NCBI GenBank assembly: GCA_900466605.1 | Contig: UBMU01000004.1 | Span: forward strand, 61,294 to 125,293 | Length of the DNA stretch: 64,000 bases | Direction of reading: 5' to 3' | Origin: Hyphomicrobiales bacterium | GTDB taxonomy: Bacteria; Pseudomonadota; Alphaproteobacteria; Rhizobiales; Rhizobiaceae | Shown here: piece by piece, positions 1 through 8,284 of the stretch | Layout of the letters: every line of letters begins with the position of its first letter | Numbering within the stretch: position 1 is the stretch's first letter | Position numbers and translations under genes: made by a program | Notes under the pieces: generated by a model | The model's input: the letters and a program-made list of their open reading frames with translations, nothing else | What the model was told of the DNA's origin: nothing | Databases searched by the model: none

Positions 1-65
1 ATTGTGAATATCCTTCCATTCGATCACTACGAAACTGCCCGTTGCCTGGGTGGTATGGCGCAGTT

Positions 66-547
66 TTATCGTTCGACACGTTCGATGATGGCGTCGATCG
101 GTCCGGCCGGTCGGAGCAAACCAACATCGCCTTCGATCCTGCCGAGCCGGACGAGGCTCGCCGAGTACAGGAAGTCCTTGTGGAAAATCGCCAGGTTACC
201 CCATGGCGCTAGTAGGTGACATCGCCGATCGAAGGCGTGATCCCGGCCGGCGCGCCAGCGACCGAGAGCTTCTTGGGTAGGTCGCTGATCTTCTCGGCGG
301 AAGCGTAATCGCTCAATGTCAAAGTAAGTGGCAACAGGGCGACGAAGTCTTTGGTCGTCGCGTTGTCTTCCAGCGTAACCGGGATGGCATGGCCTGCAAT
401 CCTGATTTCAACCTTCATCGTCTCCTCCCCAGCTTGCGCGAATTCCGCCGACAGCGTGAACAGAACCGCGACAATGCCGACAGCGACATTGGCCGCTCGA
501 TTTCCGGCCGTCGGAAAGCGGTGTCGCATTGAACCGGACCTCCTCAA
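66..547 (-). pseudogene. Cyclophilin-like fold protein, single-base frameshift
   Basis: The N-terminal part has a hydrophobic leader (VGIVAVLFTLSAEFAQA) followed by a cyclophilin-like domain; TLEDNATTKDFVALLPLTL is typical of this small family of about 115-150 residues. The frame stops at 209-211 right after GDVTY. One frame over, the family ending continues (APWGNLAIF, then ASLVRLGRI) to a stop at 66-68. One missing base near 209-211, where TACTAG stands for an expected TACTACG, explains the break. The start at 547 overlaps the tautomerase stop; a Met at 529 is an alternative. It is the last gene of the set read from 2423. Function is unknown. The family is seen clearly; decay versus sequencing error is open. 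Confidence 0.75.
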
Positions 548-777
548 CCGAAGGGATCGTAACCGGGGCGCTTGTAGATGAGTTCGCTCTTACCCTGGAT
601 GTCGGGACCATAGACGGCGGCAGTCCAATCTTCCCTTGCAATATCCTCGATTGCGACAGACACCGAGTCTTCCGTGCTGCCGAGGGTGGATATCAGGGCG
701 TCGGTCATGGCCTTGGCCAAGGCCTGCTTTTGCTGCTGGGTGCGTCCGGCGATCATTTTGATGTGAACATGCGGCAT
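544..777 (-). CDS. 4-oxalocrotonate tautomerase-like protein
   Basis: A 77-residue protein beginning MPHVHIKMIAGRT. The tautomerase superfamily uses Pro-1, exposed after Met removal, as catalytic base; that proline is present, and the length fits the short 60-80-residue members. The ATG at 775-777 was chosen because it places Pro at position 2; upstream codons in this frame belong to the neighbouring CMD gene. It lies 23 bases after the CMD gene and overlaps the next gene by 4 bases, so it is operonic. Family members ketonise enols in aromatic or halo-acid breakdown; the substrate here is unknown. Confidence 0.85.
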   Translation of the reverse strand: MPHVHIKMIAGRTQQQKQALAKAMTDALISTLGSTEDSVSVAIEDIAREDWTAAVYGPDIQGKSELIYKRPGYDPFG

Positions 778-800
778 GGTGAACTCCTTCTGTTCGACGC

Positions 801-1517
801 TCAAATGCCCCGGCCGGCAAAGACGTCCTTGACCACCGGCATAGCGGAAAAGACGCATGGCCAGCCAGCATAGAAGGCAAGCTGTGTCAGCATTTCGGAG
901 GCCTGAGGCTTTGTCAGGCCGTTGTCCATGGCGCGGTTGAGGTGGTAGGTAATCTGGGCCACCTGGCCAGCGGCGACAAGCGCGCTCACCGTGACAAGGC
1001 TGCGGTCGCGTGGGGCAAGATCGGGGCGTAGCCATAGGTCGCGGAACAGGATATCAGTCGTGTACATGACGACTCCGGGCGAAACGGCACCGAAATTCGC
1101 GTCTACCGATGTTGCGCGCTTGTTCTCGGCGACGCCGTCGAGCGGCAACAGTTCGGGTGCCACTGACGGCAACTGGTCGGCTCTAATGCCCCGCTCCTGA
1201 AAGATATCCTTGACGACATTGACGGCAAAGAATGCGTTAGACCAGCCGCTGTAGAACGCGAGATGGGTGATGATCTCTGATATTTCGCCAGCGGTTACTC
1301 CACTGTCCAGCGTCTTGTTGACATAGTGAGGCATGCGGATCGTCTGGTTACGCGCGATCAGCGCGGCTAAGGTGATAATGCTGCGATCCCTGGGCGATAG
1401 GTCCGGCCTGCTCCAGAGCTCGCCGACGATTGTCGACTGTGTGTAGTGCGCCAGTGCTGGCGAAACGCGGCTGACGTCGTCGAGGGTCAGCTCTGGATGT
1501 GATGGTGAAGTCGTCAT
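801..1517 (-). CDS. Carboxymuconolactone decarboxylase (CMD) family protein, two domains
   Basis: A 238-residue protein with two tandem CMD/AhpD-like helical repeats. Repeat one has WSRPDLSPRDRSIITLAALIA (about residues 35-55) and repeat two LRPDLAPRDRSLVTVSALVA (about 162-181); each is followed by a helix with H-x-x-x-A/N and a FYSGWSNAF or FYAGWPCVF motif. The AhpD-type CxxC redox pair is not seen, so a peroxidase role is not supported. CMD proteins of this layout often sit next to cupins and LysR regulators, as here. The substrate is unknown; aromatic or lactone metabolism or detoxification is an inference from the neighbours. Confidence 0.88.
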   Translation of the reverse strand: MTTSPSHPELTLDDVSRVSPALAHYTQSTIVGELWSRPDLSPRDRSIITLAALIARNQTIRMPHYVNKTLDSGVTAGEISEIITHLAFYSGWSNAFFAVNVVKDIFQERGIRADQLPSVAPELLPLDGVAENKRATSVDANFGAVSPGVVMYTTDILFRDLWLRPDLAPRDRSLVTVSALVAAGQVAQITYHLNRAMDNGLTKPQASEMLTQLAFYAGWPCVFSAMPVVKDVFAGRGI

Positions 1518-1625
1518 CGGATGTCCAATCTATCCTTGGTATTTCAGCTCTTGCTCGCTCGCGCTGGAACTGGCTCGCTACTTCAGCACGCGCTTATTCT
1601 CTTCTCTCTCTGGATGTATTGGCTC

Positions 1626-2006
1626 TCAGTCGGTGGTCTCGACTGGACTGATGCGGATCGTCGCGGCGCGCGCCCGTGATCCGATCATTGGGTTTAGGTA
1701 GCGGCTGCCGGCATATTTGGTCCGATAGGCATCATCGATCCTGTCATTGAGCGGACCGTCGATCGGTTCGAACGAGACGTCTCTCGTCGTTCCGGCGGCG
1801 GAAATGCGCCCGGCCTTCTGCCTCACCGCCGCCTGGTACCAGCGCGAGGCCTGACCATTGTAGCCGCGTACATAGAGATCACCGTTGACCACGACCGACC
1901 ATATCCATGTCGGCGTGCCAAACGTCCGGCCATCATCCCTGAGCGGGGAGATATGCAGATTGTCGGTTTCGGCGATCCTGTCGATTTCGGTCTCACGCCA
2001 TACCAT
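1626..2006 (-). CDS. DUF2255 family protein
   Basis: A 126-residue protein with the DUF2255 pattern: GTPTWIWSVVVNGDLYVRGY near residues 30-50, then the basic stretch WYQAAVRQKAGRI. Such proteins resemble small flavin- or F420-binding beta-barrels, and no reaction is established. The ATG at 2006 was chosen because GGAGG lies eight bases upstream; a TTG at 2021 is possible. It sits between the broken cupin gene and the CMD gene. Family assignment is good, function unknown. Confidence 0.8.
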   Translation of the reverse strand: MVWRETEIDRIAETDNLHISPLRDDGRTFGTPTWIWSVVVNGDLYVRGYNGQASRWYQAAVRQKAGRISAAGTTRDVSFEPIDGPLNDRIDDAYRTKYAGSRYLNPMIGSRARAATIRISPVETTD

Positions 2007-2027
2007 GCCAATGTCCTCCAATGAATT

Positions 2028-2423
2028 CAGCGCCTTGCGTATTGGTCGTCGGTGATGTGTTCCAGCCAGTCACCGCTTGGCATCCACGGCTTCCTGGATG
2101 GCGATATGGCTCATGGCGGTGGTCGGCGACGCGCCGTGCCAGTGCTTCTCGCCTGGCTCGAACCAGACGATGTCGCCTGGCGGGATTTCCTCGATCGCAC
2201 CGGCGTCGCGCTGGACCAGACCGAGACCAGCGGTGACGATCAGCGTCTGTCCAAGCGGATGCGTATGCCATGCCGTCCGAGCACCCGGTTCGAATGTGAC
2301 GAGACCACCCGACGTGCGCGCCGGTGCCTGTGGCGCAAATAGCGGCTCGATCCGCACGCGTCCGGTGAACCATTCCGTCGGCCGCTGTGACGGAGGCTGA
2401 GTGCCGCCGCGTTTGATGTCCAT
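2028..2423 (-). pseudogene. Cupin domain protein, frameshifted near the 3' end
   Basis: A single-domain cupin with motif 1 [17 protein letters not shown] (two His metal ligands, downstream Gln) and motif 2 [14 protein letters not shown]. The frame ends early, after IQEAVDAKR, at 2070-2072. The usual tail of this cupin group (W-x-E-H-x-T-D-x-Q-Y) is in another frame, readable as WLEHITDDQYARR, to a stop at 2028-2030. A net loss of two bases around 2070-2080 explains it. The start is the Met before DIKRGGTQ, with GGAG upstream. It is the first gene of the set divergent from the LysR gene. The missing tail is about 15 residues, so the protein might still fold. Confidence 0.7.
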
Positions 2424-2488
2424 GGCAATTCTCCGCAATTGATTGATGGAGAATATAGAACGTGCCATTTGTCCGGATTAGACTATAA

Positions 2489-2506
2489 TATAAGATTGAA
2501 CTTATA
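2489..2506. promoter_or_regulatory. Candidate LysR-type operator
   Basis: TATAAG, six bases, CTTATA is a perfect 6-bp inverted repeat that satisfies the T-N11-A rule of LysR regulators. It lies between the divergent cupin and LysR starts, 14 bases before the LysR ATG, where autoregulation and control of the divergent operon would be expected. The binding role is inferred. Confidence 0.55.
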
Positions 2507-2520
2507 CTGGAGATCAATGA

Positions 2521-3414
2521 ATGCGGCGCGGAGACCTCGGCGACCTCATGTCGTTCCTGATCGTGGCCGAAGAGCAGAGCTTCACAAAGGCAGCAGCCAG
2601 GCTGGGTACATCGCAATCGTCGCTCAGTCTCATCATCAGGAGACTAGAGGAACGCTTGGGCGTGCGGTTGCTGACCCGGACCACGCGAAGCCTCGCTCCC
2701 ACCGTCGCCGGCGAACAATTGCTATCGACGCTGGGACCGTCGTTCGGAAACATCGAGGCGCAGCTTTCCTCGCTCAGCGAGTTCCGCGACAAACCCGCGG
2801 GCAGCTTTCGGATCACCGCGGGGCAGCACGCCATCGACACACTGCTGTGGCCGAAACTGTGCCCTCTGCTCCGAGACTATCCCGACATCAAGGTCGAACT
2901 GGTTGCCGAGTCCGCGTTGACCGATATCGTCGCCGAGCGTTTCGATGCCGGCGTCAGGCTCGGCGATCAGGTGGAGAAGGACATGATCGCAGTGCGGATT
3001 GGCCCGCAGGCCCGGATGATTGCCGTCGCCGCCCCGTCCTGCTTTGAAAACGTCGCGCCACCGCAAACGCCGCAGGAATTGACGCGTCACCAATGCATCA
3101 ATCTCCGCCTGCCGAGCTTTGGCGGCTTCTATGCCTGGGAATTCGAAAAAGATGGTCACGAAATCCGGGTCAGGGTCAATGGCCAAGTCGCCTTCAATGG
3201 CGTGCCCCACGCGATCCAGGCGGCACTCGATGGCTATGGAATTGCCTATCTGCACGAGGATGTCGTCCTCGGGCACATACAAGCGGGTCGATTGGTCCAA
3301 GTGCTGGAAGATTGGTGCCCGCCGTTTCCGGGGTATCATCTCTACTACCCCTCAAGACGCCATCCTTCGCCTGCGTTCACCATCCTCGTGGAAGCACTGA
3401 GAGTTCACGGATAG
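2521..3414 (+). CDS. LysR family transcriptional regulator
   Basis: A 297-residue regulator of usual LysR length. The N-terminal winged HTH covers about residues 5-63 (FTKAAARLGTSQSSLSLIIR, then LLTRTTRSLAPT). The effector domain follows from about residue 90 (GSFRITAGQHAIDTLLWPKL). GGAG lies eight bases before the ATG. It is transcribed away from the cupin, DUF2255, CMD, tautomerase and cyclophilin-like set and is the likely regulator of that set through the palindrome at 2489-2506. The inducer cannot be told from sequence. The gene is intact although two of its presumed targets are broken. Confidence 0.93.
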   Translation: MRRGDLGDLMSFLIVAEEQSFTKAAARLGTSQSSLSLIIRRLEERLGVRLLTRTTRSLAPTVAGEQLLSTLGPSFGNIEAQLSSLSEFRDKPAGSFRITAGQHAIDTLLWPKLCPLLRDYPDIKVELVAESALTDIVAERFDAGVRLGDQVEKDMIAVRIGPQARMIAVAAPSCFENVAPPQTPQELTRHQCINLRLPSFGGFYAWEFEKDGHEIRVRVNGQVAFNGVPHAIQAALDGYGIAYLHEDVVLGHIQAGRLVQVLEDWCPPFPGYHLYYPSRRHPSPAFTILVEALRVHG

Positions 3415-3542
3415 CCGGATGGGAAAGGCGATCAGTTGCTGAATCCGCATTTTGCCAGCGGCCGATGCTTCTCGGCAGCTTTGCGCCCCAATCCCGGACG
3501 TAGCTTGCATGCTAGCAAAATACCGTAAGCGGACATTGTGTG

Positions 3543-4570
3543 TCACGCCGATCTCACAGGCCCCACGGACAACCGTTCGATCAGGGTTGTTGCGACCGAG
3601 GCGGAAACCGCGTCGTCGGACGTCGCCATCGATTTCTCGATCAACCTCACCACCTCCTCGCCGATGGCATGATATGGCTGGGCGATGGACGTCAAAGGCG
3701 GGGCCAGAAACCCGGCTATGCTATCGTCATAACCAATCACCGAGATATCGTCGGGCACACGCAGACCGCGTTCATAGATGGCTTGCAGCACGCCTGCTGC
3801 CAGTACGTCCGAGCCTGTGAGGATAGCCGTGGATCCCCCGCGGTCTAACAACTCCTTTCCCATCCGATAGCCAGGTGGGCCGTCTCCCGTGTCGAGAGGG
3901 TTGTAGTCACCAAGCACTATCGGGCAGTCTCGCGCGTTAAGCCCAGCAGCAGTGATCGCGTTGCGAAAGGCCTCCGCACGCAGCGTTTCCGCCGCGACCG
4001 GCCTGCTTATCGCGAGTTCGTCAGGAATCTTACCGCCCACGAACGCGATCTTTCGATGGCCTTGTCGATGGAGGGTCTCCACGGCCTCGATCATGCCTGC
4101 CCGCGGATCAATCTCGATAACGCTTGAGCCATCAATGATATGCCGTTCGATCTCGATGATAGGCAATCCCGCCGCTCTGATCGGCTCGAAGTTCTTCGGG
4201 TCGAACCCGTGGCAGAGGACGACAGCATCGACGCCATGCTCTAGGAACTGACCGACGCCTGTTGCTTCTGCATCGCTCGAATATCCGTGATTGACGGTCA
4301 GCATCGAATAGCCGCGGTTCATGGCGGAGGTGCGGATCGCGTGCGAGATGTGGGTGAAGAAGGGGTTCTCCCGCGCCGAGGAGAGGACAAGACCCACGCA
4401 GTAGCTTCGTTGCATCCGCAAGGAGCGAGCCTGGAGATTTGGACGGTATCCGACCGCCTCGACGGCATCGAGGACTCGTTTGCGATTCTCCTCAGATACG
4501 TAGCCATTGTTGTGGACACGCGCGACGCTGTGGCCGGCGATACTTTCGCCATCCGCGCCACATCGGCCAT
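3543..4570 (-). pseudogene. LacI family regulator, frameshift inside the HTH
   Basis: The body is a full LacI/GalR sugar-binding regulator: hinge region YRPNLQARSLR, periplasmic-binding-protein-like core (IAFVGGKIPDE, SVIGYDDSIAGFLAPPLTSI) and the end at 3543. The DNA-binding start MADVARMAKVSPATASRV begins at 4570 in another frame; the main frame resumes at NNGYVSEENRKRV. One base is missing near 4508-4517, in the codons that should read VLNNN. A start at 4592 would keep one frame but replaces the first HTH helices with unrelated residues and begins inside the operator. The next operon downstream of the operators is the Ugp-like importer on the other strand. Confidence 0.8.
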
Positions 4571-4577
4571 TGTCGTG

Positions 4578-4613
4578 TGGTGACGTCACCATAAATATGT
4601 GGTGACGTCATCA
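4578..4613. promoter_or_regulatory. Tandem palindromic operators for the LacI regulator
   Basis: TGGTGACGTCACCA at 4578-4591 is a perfect 14-bp palindrome. TGGTGACGTCATCA at 4600-4613 is a second copy with one mismatch. Start-to-start spacing is 22 bases, about two helical turns, so bound dimers would lie on one DNA face. The pair begins eight bases before the regulator's start codon, as expected for autoregulation. A central CG flanked by symmetric arms is normal for LacI operators. Function is inferred from position and symmetry. Confidence 0.7.
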
Positions 4614-4665
4614 TATTCGACGCGCACCCTGGGAGGGGTGTTGTCCTTTGAGGGAGGAAGAGCCT

Positions 4666-4773
4666 TTGGCGCTGCCCGTCGCGGCTCAGATCGTGGTGAC
4701 GATCCTATGCTATGTGATTGCAATGTTCTGGGCGGGAGCTAGGCGAACCATGACGTTCGTCCGAACACGATAA
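4666..4773 (+). CDS. Possible small membrane protein (35 aa)
   Basis: A TTG at 4666 follows AGGGAGGAAG by five bases and opens a 35-codon frame ending at 4771-4773. The peptide has one strong hydrophobic segment (AAQIVVTILCYVIAMFWAG) followed by basic residues (RR, then R-T-R), which fits a single-pass membrane protein with its C terminus in the cytoplasm. It lies between the LacI operators and the Ugp-like operon. I know no family. It could equally be a chance frame or a remnant. Confidence 0.3.
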   Translation: MALPVAAQIVVTILCYVIAMFWAGARRTMTFVRTR

Positions 4774-5276
4774 CACCAACGAACAAGATGGCTGCTTTTG
4801 GCGCAAAACCGACCAAACAGGCTGGACACTTTTCGAAAAAGCATAATGATTGCTGGCGCTTCTTGGTGTCCAGCCGCATCAGAACATATTGTTTTTGTTC
4901 ATTTTATGTGCCTCATTGCGGGTTTGGGACATGGCCTTCCGGTAAAGATACGCAGCGGTCGCAGGCCGAAATCGAAAGACCCATTCGCACTGGCCGCCGA
5001 GATTTCCGCTCCCACCGAGTTGATGCGTTCCTGGAGACTATCTCGCCCGCGTCCAAACTTTTCGAGATGTAAACGGCATTTTCGCGTGGCTGGTTTGTGA
5101 CCGTCCGGCCGACGGCGTGGGTCAAGGATTAATGCCTGCTTGTAAGCAACATTGACCATTGCCTGAAGTGCCTCGTTTCCATTCCCGTCATCAAACATTC
5201 ACACACGCTTCAAGAAACTGTCGCTCGCGATTGCTAATCCGCCCTCATTGCAATTTCGTTTGCACAGGAGATGCGG
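4774..5276. other. Intergenic stretch without a recognised gene
   Basis: About 500 bases upstream of the Ugp-like operon. Open frames on both strands are short and show no family motif or convincing ribosome-binding site. The promoter of the operon should lie here, but I could not place it. A half-copy of the LacI palindrome (TGGTGACG) occurs just upstream, near 4694. Confidence 0.4.
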
Positions 5277-6536
5277 ATGTCGCGGAAATTTCAGATCACC
5301 ATCGCAGCAAGCCTTCTTACCCTCTTCGCGGGCGTCGGATCGGCGAACGCGGCCACGACGGTGAAGTTTTGGCACAGTTTCAACAAGTCGAGCGGCCAGG
5401 CACTGGACAAGATCATTCAGAACTTTGAAGCCGCCAACCCCGATATCGATGTGGAAGCCGAATTCATCGGCAACTACAACGATATCATTGCCAAGCTGCA
5501 GGCCGCGATCCCGGCGCGGCGCGCGCCGGATGCGGTGATCCTGGAGGTCACGCGCTATGGCCTCTTTGCCAACAACAACATCCTGACGGATCTCACGCCC
5601 TACTTGGATGCGGATCCGCTGAAGGCCGACCTTTACGACTATGCGCGGGAAGTCGGTGTCATCGGCGGCAAGAACTATATCGTGCCGTTCAATTCTTCCA
5701 CGCCCGTGCTCTATTTCAACAAGGACATCTTTGCGCGCGCCGGTCTTTCGGCTGATACGCCGCTCAAGACTTTCGATGAGATCCTGGCTGCGGCGAAGAC
5801 GATCAGCGAAAAGCTCGGCTCGGAAGGGACTTCCGGCATTGCAGCGCCCGGCCAGTTCGCCCGCTGGGGTCTGGCAATGGCGAATGACAGCGAACTTGTC
5901 GATCCGAAGAGCGGCGAGATCCTGCTCGACAAGCCGAACACCATTGAAGCCTATCAGTGGATGGCGTCGCTTGTGCACGAAAACAAGGTCGCCTCGCCGG
6001 ACGGCGTGACCGAAGAAGACAACGGCCGTGACGCGTTCCTCGCCAAGAAGGTCGGCATCATGTTCAACTCGACCGGCAACTACGGCGAGTCCCGCAAGGC
6101 ACTCGGCGACAATCTCGTCGTGCGTCCTATGCCCTGCAACAAGGCGTGTTCGGTTCCTATCGGCGGCGCTGGCATCGGCATCATGGCGACCTCGCCGAAG
6201 GAAGTTCAGGACGCGGCCTACAAGTTCGTCAGCTATGCCGCATCACCCGAGGCCAACGCGATCTGGTTCGCCGCCACGGGCTACCTGCCGATCAACAAGA
6301 AGAGCGCCGCTCTTCCCGTTGCCCAGGAGGCTCTGGCGACGCAGCCCGGCATTGATGTCGCGATCGACTCCCTGCCCAACGCGCATGGCCGTGCCCGCAC
6401 TACGGTCGTCACATGGATGCGCACCACCGAATACAAGATGTGGCAGGCCATGGCGCTCGGCCAGCGAAGCGTCGACGAGACGATGAAGGATTTCGCCGAG
6501 CAGACGCGCGCCGAAGAAAAGCGCGTCAGCAACTGA
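5277..6536 (+). CDS. ABC transporter solute-binding protein, UgpB-like
   Basis: A 419-residue family-1 extracellular solute-binding protein. It has a Sec signal peptide (hydrophobic ITIAASLLTLFAGVG, cleavage after SANA), then the UgpB-like start TTVKFWHSFNKSSGQALD and GNYNDIIAKLQAA. The second ATG at 5277 was chosen because AGGAG at 5266-5270 is six bases upstream; the ATG at 5271 directly abuts it. It is the first gene of an operon with two permeases, a glycerophosphodiester phosphodiesterase and an ATPase, so the ligand is probably glycerol-3-phosphate or an intact glycerophosphodiester. Binding specificity is inferred from context and overall similarity. Confidence 0.9.
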   Translation: MSRKFQITIAASLLTLFAGVGSANAATTVKFWHSFNKSSGQALDKIIQNFEAANPDIDVEAEFIGNYNDIIAKLQAAIPARRAPDAVILEVTRYGLFANNNILTDLTPYLDADPLKADLYDYAREVGVIGGKNYIVPFNSSTPVLYFNKDIFARAGLSADTPLKTFDEILAAAKTISEKLGSEGTSGIAAPGQFARWGLAMANDSELVDPKSGEILLDKPNTIEAYQWMASLVHENKVASPDGVTEEDNGRDAFLAKKVGIMFNSTGNYGESRKALGDNLVVRPMPCNKACSVPIGGAGIGIMATSPKEVQDAAYKFVSYAASPEANAIWFAATGYLPINKKSAALPVAQEALATQPGIDVAIDSLPNAHGRARTTVVTWMRTTEYKMWQAMALGQRSVDETMKDFAEQTRAEEKRVSN

Positions 6537-6581
6537 TTACTCTGCAAGGGCATCGGTGGACGGGCATGTCTCGTTCCGCCG

Positions 6582-7466
6582 ATGTTTGTTACGGCCATGC
6601 TTCGCAAACTCACACCCTATCTCTTCGTTGCGCCGCTGATGATCTTCATCGCGGTATTCACCTATGTTCCGATCCTTGCGAGCCTCAATCTGAGCGTCCG
6701 CTCCTGGAACTTCCTGTCGCCCGACATGCCCTTCGTCGGCCTGCGCAATTACGAGCAACTACTGTCGTCGCGTGAACTCTGGAACTCGCTATGGGTGACG
6801 ACACTCTTTGCTATCCTCTCCGTTCCTCTACGGCTCGGAATGGCGGTGCTCATCGCAAGCTATCTCGTACGAGAGAGCGCGCATTCGCGACTGTTGCGCG
6901 GCGCGCTGTTTCTGCCATCGGTCACCTCGACGGTGTCGATCGCGGTCGTCTTCTCCTGGGTGTTCTCGACCGACTATGGGATGGTCAACACCATCCTGGT
7001 CACGCTGGGCCTGGGCCGGGTGCAATGGCTCCAGGATCCCTATCTGGCGCTTTGGGTGCTGATCTTCGTCAACACCTGGAAACAGCTCGGCTACGATATC
7101 GTCATCTATGTCGCCGGGCTGCAGGCAATCCCGCGCGAACTCTACGATGCTGCTGCCGTCGATGGCGGCCGCCGCCTGCACGTCTTCCGCCGGATCACCC
7201 TGCCACTGGTCATGCCGACTACATATTTCCTGCTGGTGATTTCGGTCATTGAAGCCTTCCAAGTCTTCACGATCGTCAACGTCATGACGCGCGGCGGCCC
7301 CGCCGGCGCAACCGACATGCTGGTCAACCTGCTCTATGAGATCGGCTTCGTGCTCTTTGACATCGGGCGTGGTTCCGCGCTTGCGGTCCTGCTCTTCGTT
7401 CTGCTCGTCGCGCTCGCATTCCTCAAATCCCGCATCATCGGCAAGAGGGTTCACTATGAAGCCTGA
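6582..7466 (+). CDS. ABC transporter permease, UgpA-like
   Basis: A 294-residue inner-membrane permease of the MalF/UgpA group, with six predicted helices beginning at LTPYLFVAPLMIFIAVFTYV. The cytoplasmic coupling motif is present near residues 185-205 (ELYDAAAVDGGRRLHVFRRI, the EAA loop that docks on the ATPase). It starts 46 bases after the binding-protein gene; neither the ATG at 6582 nor that at 6597 has a strong ribosome-binding site. Its stop overlaps the next permease by 11 bases. Confidence 0.92.
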   Translation: MFVTAMLRKLTPYLFVAPLMIFIAVFTYVPILASLNLSVRSWNFLSPDMPFVGLRNYEQLLSSRELWNSLWVTTLFAILSVPLRLGMAVLIASYLVRESAHSRLLRGALFLPSVTSTVSIAVVFSWVFSTDYGMVNTILVTLGLGRVQWLQDPYLALWVLIFVNTWKQLGYDIVIYVAGLQAIPRELYDAAAVDGGRRLHVFRRITLPLVMPTTYFLLVISVIEAFQVFTIVNVMTRGGPAGATDMLVNLLYEIGFVLFDIGRGSALAVLLFVLLVALAFLKSRIIGKRVHYEA

Positions 7467-8265
7467 AAACCCCCTCCTTGCTGGCCTCGCGCTGGTCGCC
7501 GGACTGCTGTTTCTCTCTCCAGTCCTCTACTCGATCTGGATATCATTCCAGACATCGGATGCCTATTACGCGGGCCAGATCGGCTTCACGCTCGACAACT
7601 ACGGACGTGCCGTCGGACAGTATAATTTTGCCCGCTACCTGCTCAACAGCCTGATCGTCTCGGGCATGGTGACGCTGCTCGGCATTACCTTCGCGACGTT
7701 GGCAGCCTATGCCTTTGCGCGTTATTCGTTCAGGGGCGGCAACTTCCTGTTCGGGGCGACTGTCGCGACTTTGATGATCCCGAGCCATATCAGCCTCATT
7801 CCCAACTACCTGTCGCTTGCCAAGGTGGGGCTGTTGGATACCTATGCTGGTCTGATCCTGCCGGCCATCTCGAACGGCTTTGCCGCCTTCTTCCTGCGTC
7901 AATACATCCGCGGTATCCCGAAGGCGTTGGACGAGGCTGCCTATATGGACGGGGCGAGCCCGCTCAAGGTGCTCTGGCGCATCATCGTGCCCCTGTCGCG
8001 TCCGGCGATCGCATCGATGGCGCTCTACATCTTCATGACGGAGTGGAACAGCTATATCTGGCCTCTGGTGGCCGTCGGGAATCAGGACCTCTTCACGCTT
8101 CAGGTCGGCCTCGCACGGCTCTACCGCATCAATCCGGGCGAGGGGCTGGTCGACTGGCCGCTGGTCATGGCGGCGTCGACGATCACCATCCTCCCGGTTC
8201 TCCTCGGTTTCCTCATGGTCGAGCGCCACCTCGTGCGCGGCATCACCATGGGCGCCGTCAAGTAA
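7456..8265 (+). CDS. ABC transporter permease, UgpE-like
   Basis: A 269-residue permease of the MalG/UgpE group. The first helix is NPLLAGLALVAGLLFLSPVL and the EAA loop reads KALDEAAYMDGASPLKVLWR. The ATG at 7456 overlaps the end of the previous permease, a sign of translational coupling; upstream codons in frame encode only the shadow of that gene. It ends with the usual family tail (RGITMGAVK). Together with the UgpA-like subunit it forms the membrane channel. Confidence 0.93.
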   Translation: MKPENPLLAGLALVAGLLFLSPVLYSIWISFQTSDAYYAGQIGFTLDNYGRAVGQYNFARYLLNSLIVSGMVTLLGITFATLAAYAFARYSFRGGNFLFGATVATLMIPSHISLIPNYLSLAKVGLLDTYAGLILPAISNGFAAFFLRQYIRGIPKALDEAAYMDGASPLKVLWRIIVPLSRPAIASMALYIFMTEWNSYIWPLVAVGNQDLFTLQVGLARLYRINPGEGLVDWPLVMAASTITILPVLLGFLMVERHLVRGITMGAVK

Positions 8266-8284
8266 TTTCAAGGACATCACAGAC

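Noticed and set aside
3543..4592. LacI regulator starting at the ATG at 4592 as one intact frame
   Set aside because: That start lies inside the palindromic operator and replaces the first two HTH helices with unrelated residues; the true HTH start is readable in another frame from 4570.
4899..5198. Minus-strand frame of about 99 residues
   Set aside because: No motif, no ribosome-binding site and no family resemblance; it lies in the probable promoter region of the Ugp-like operon.
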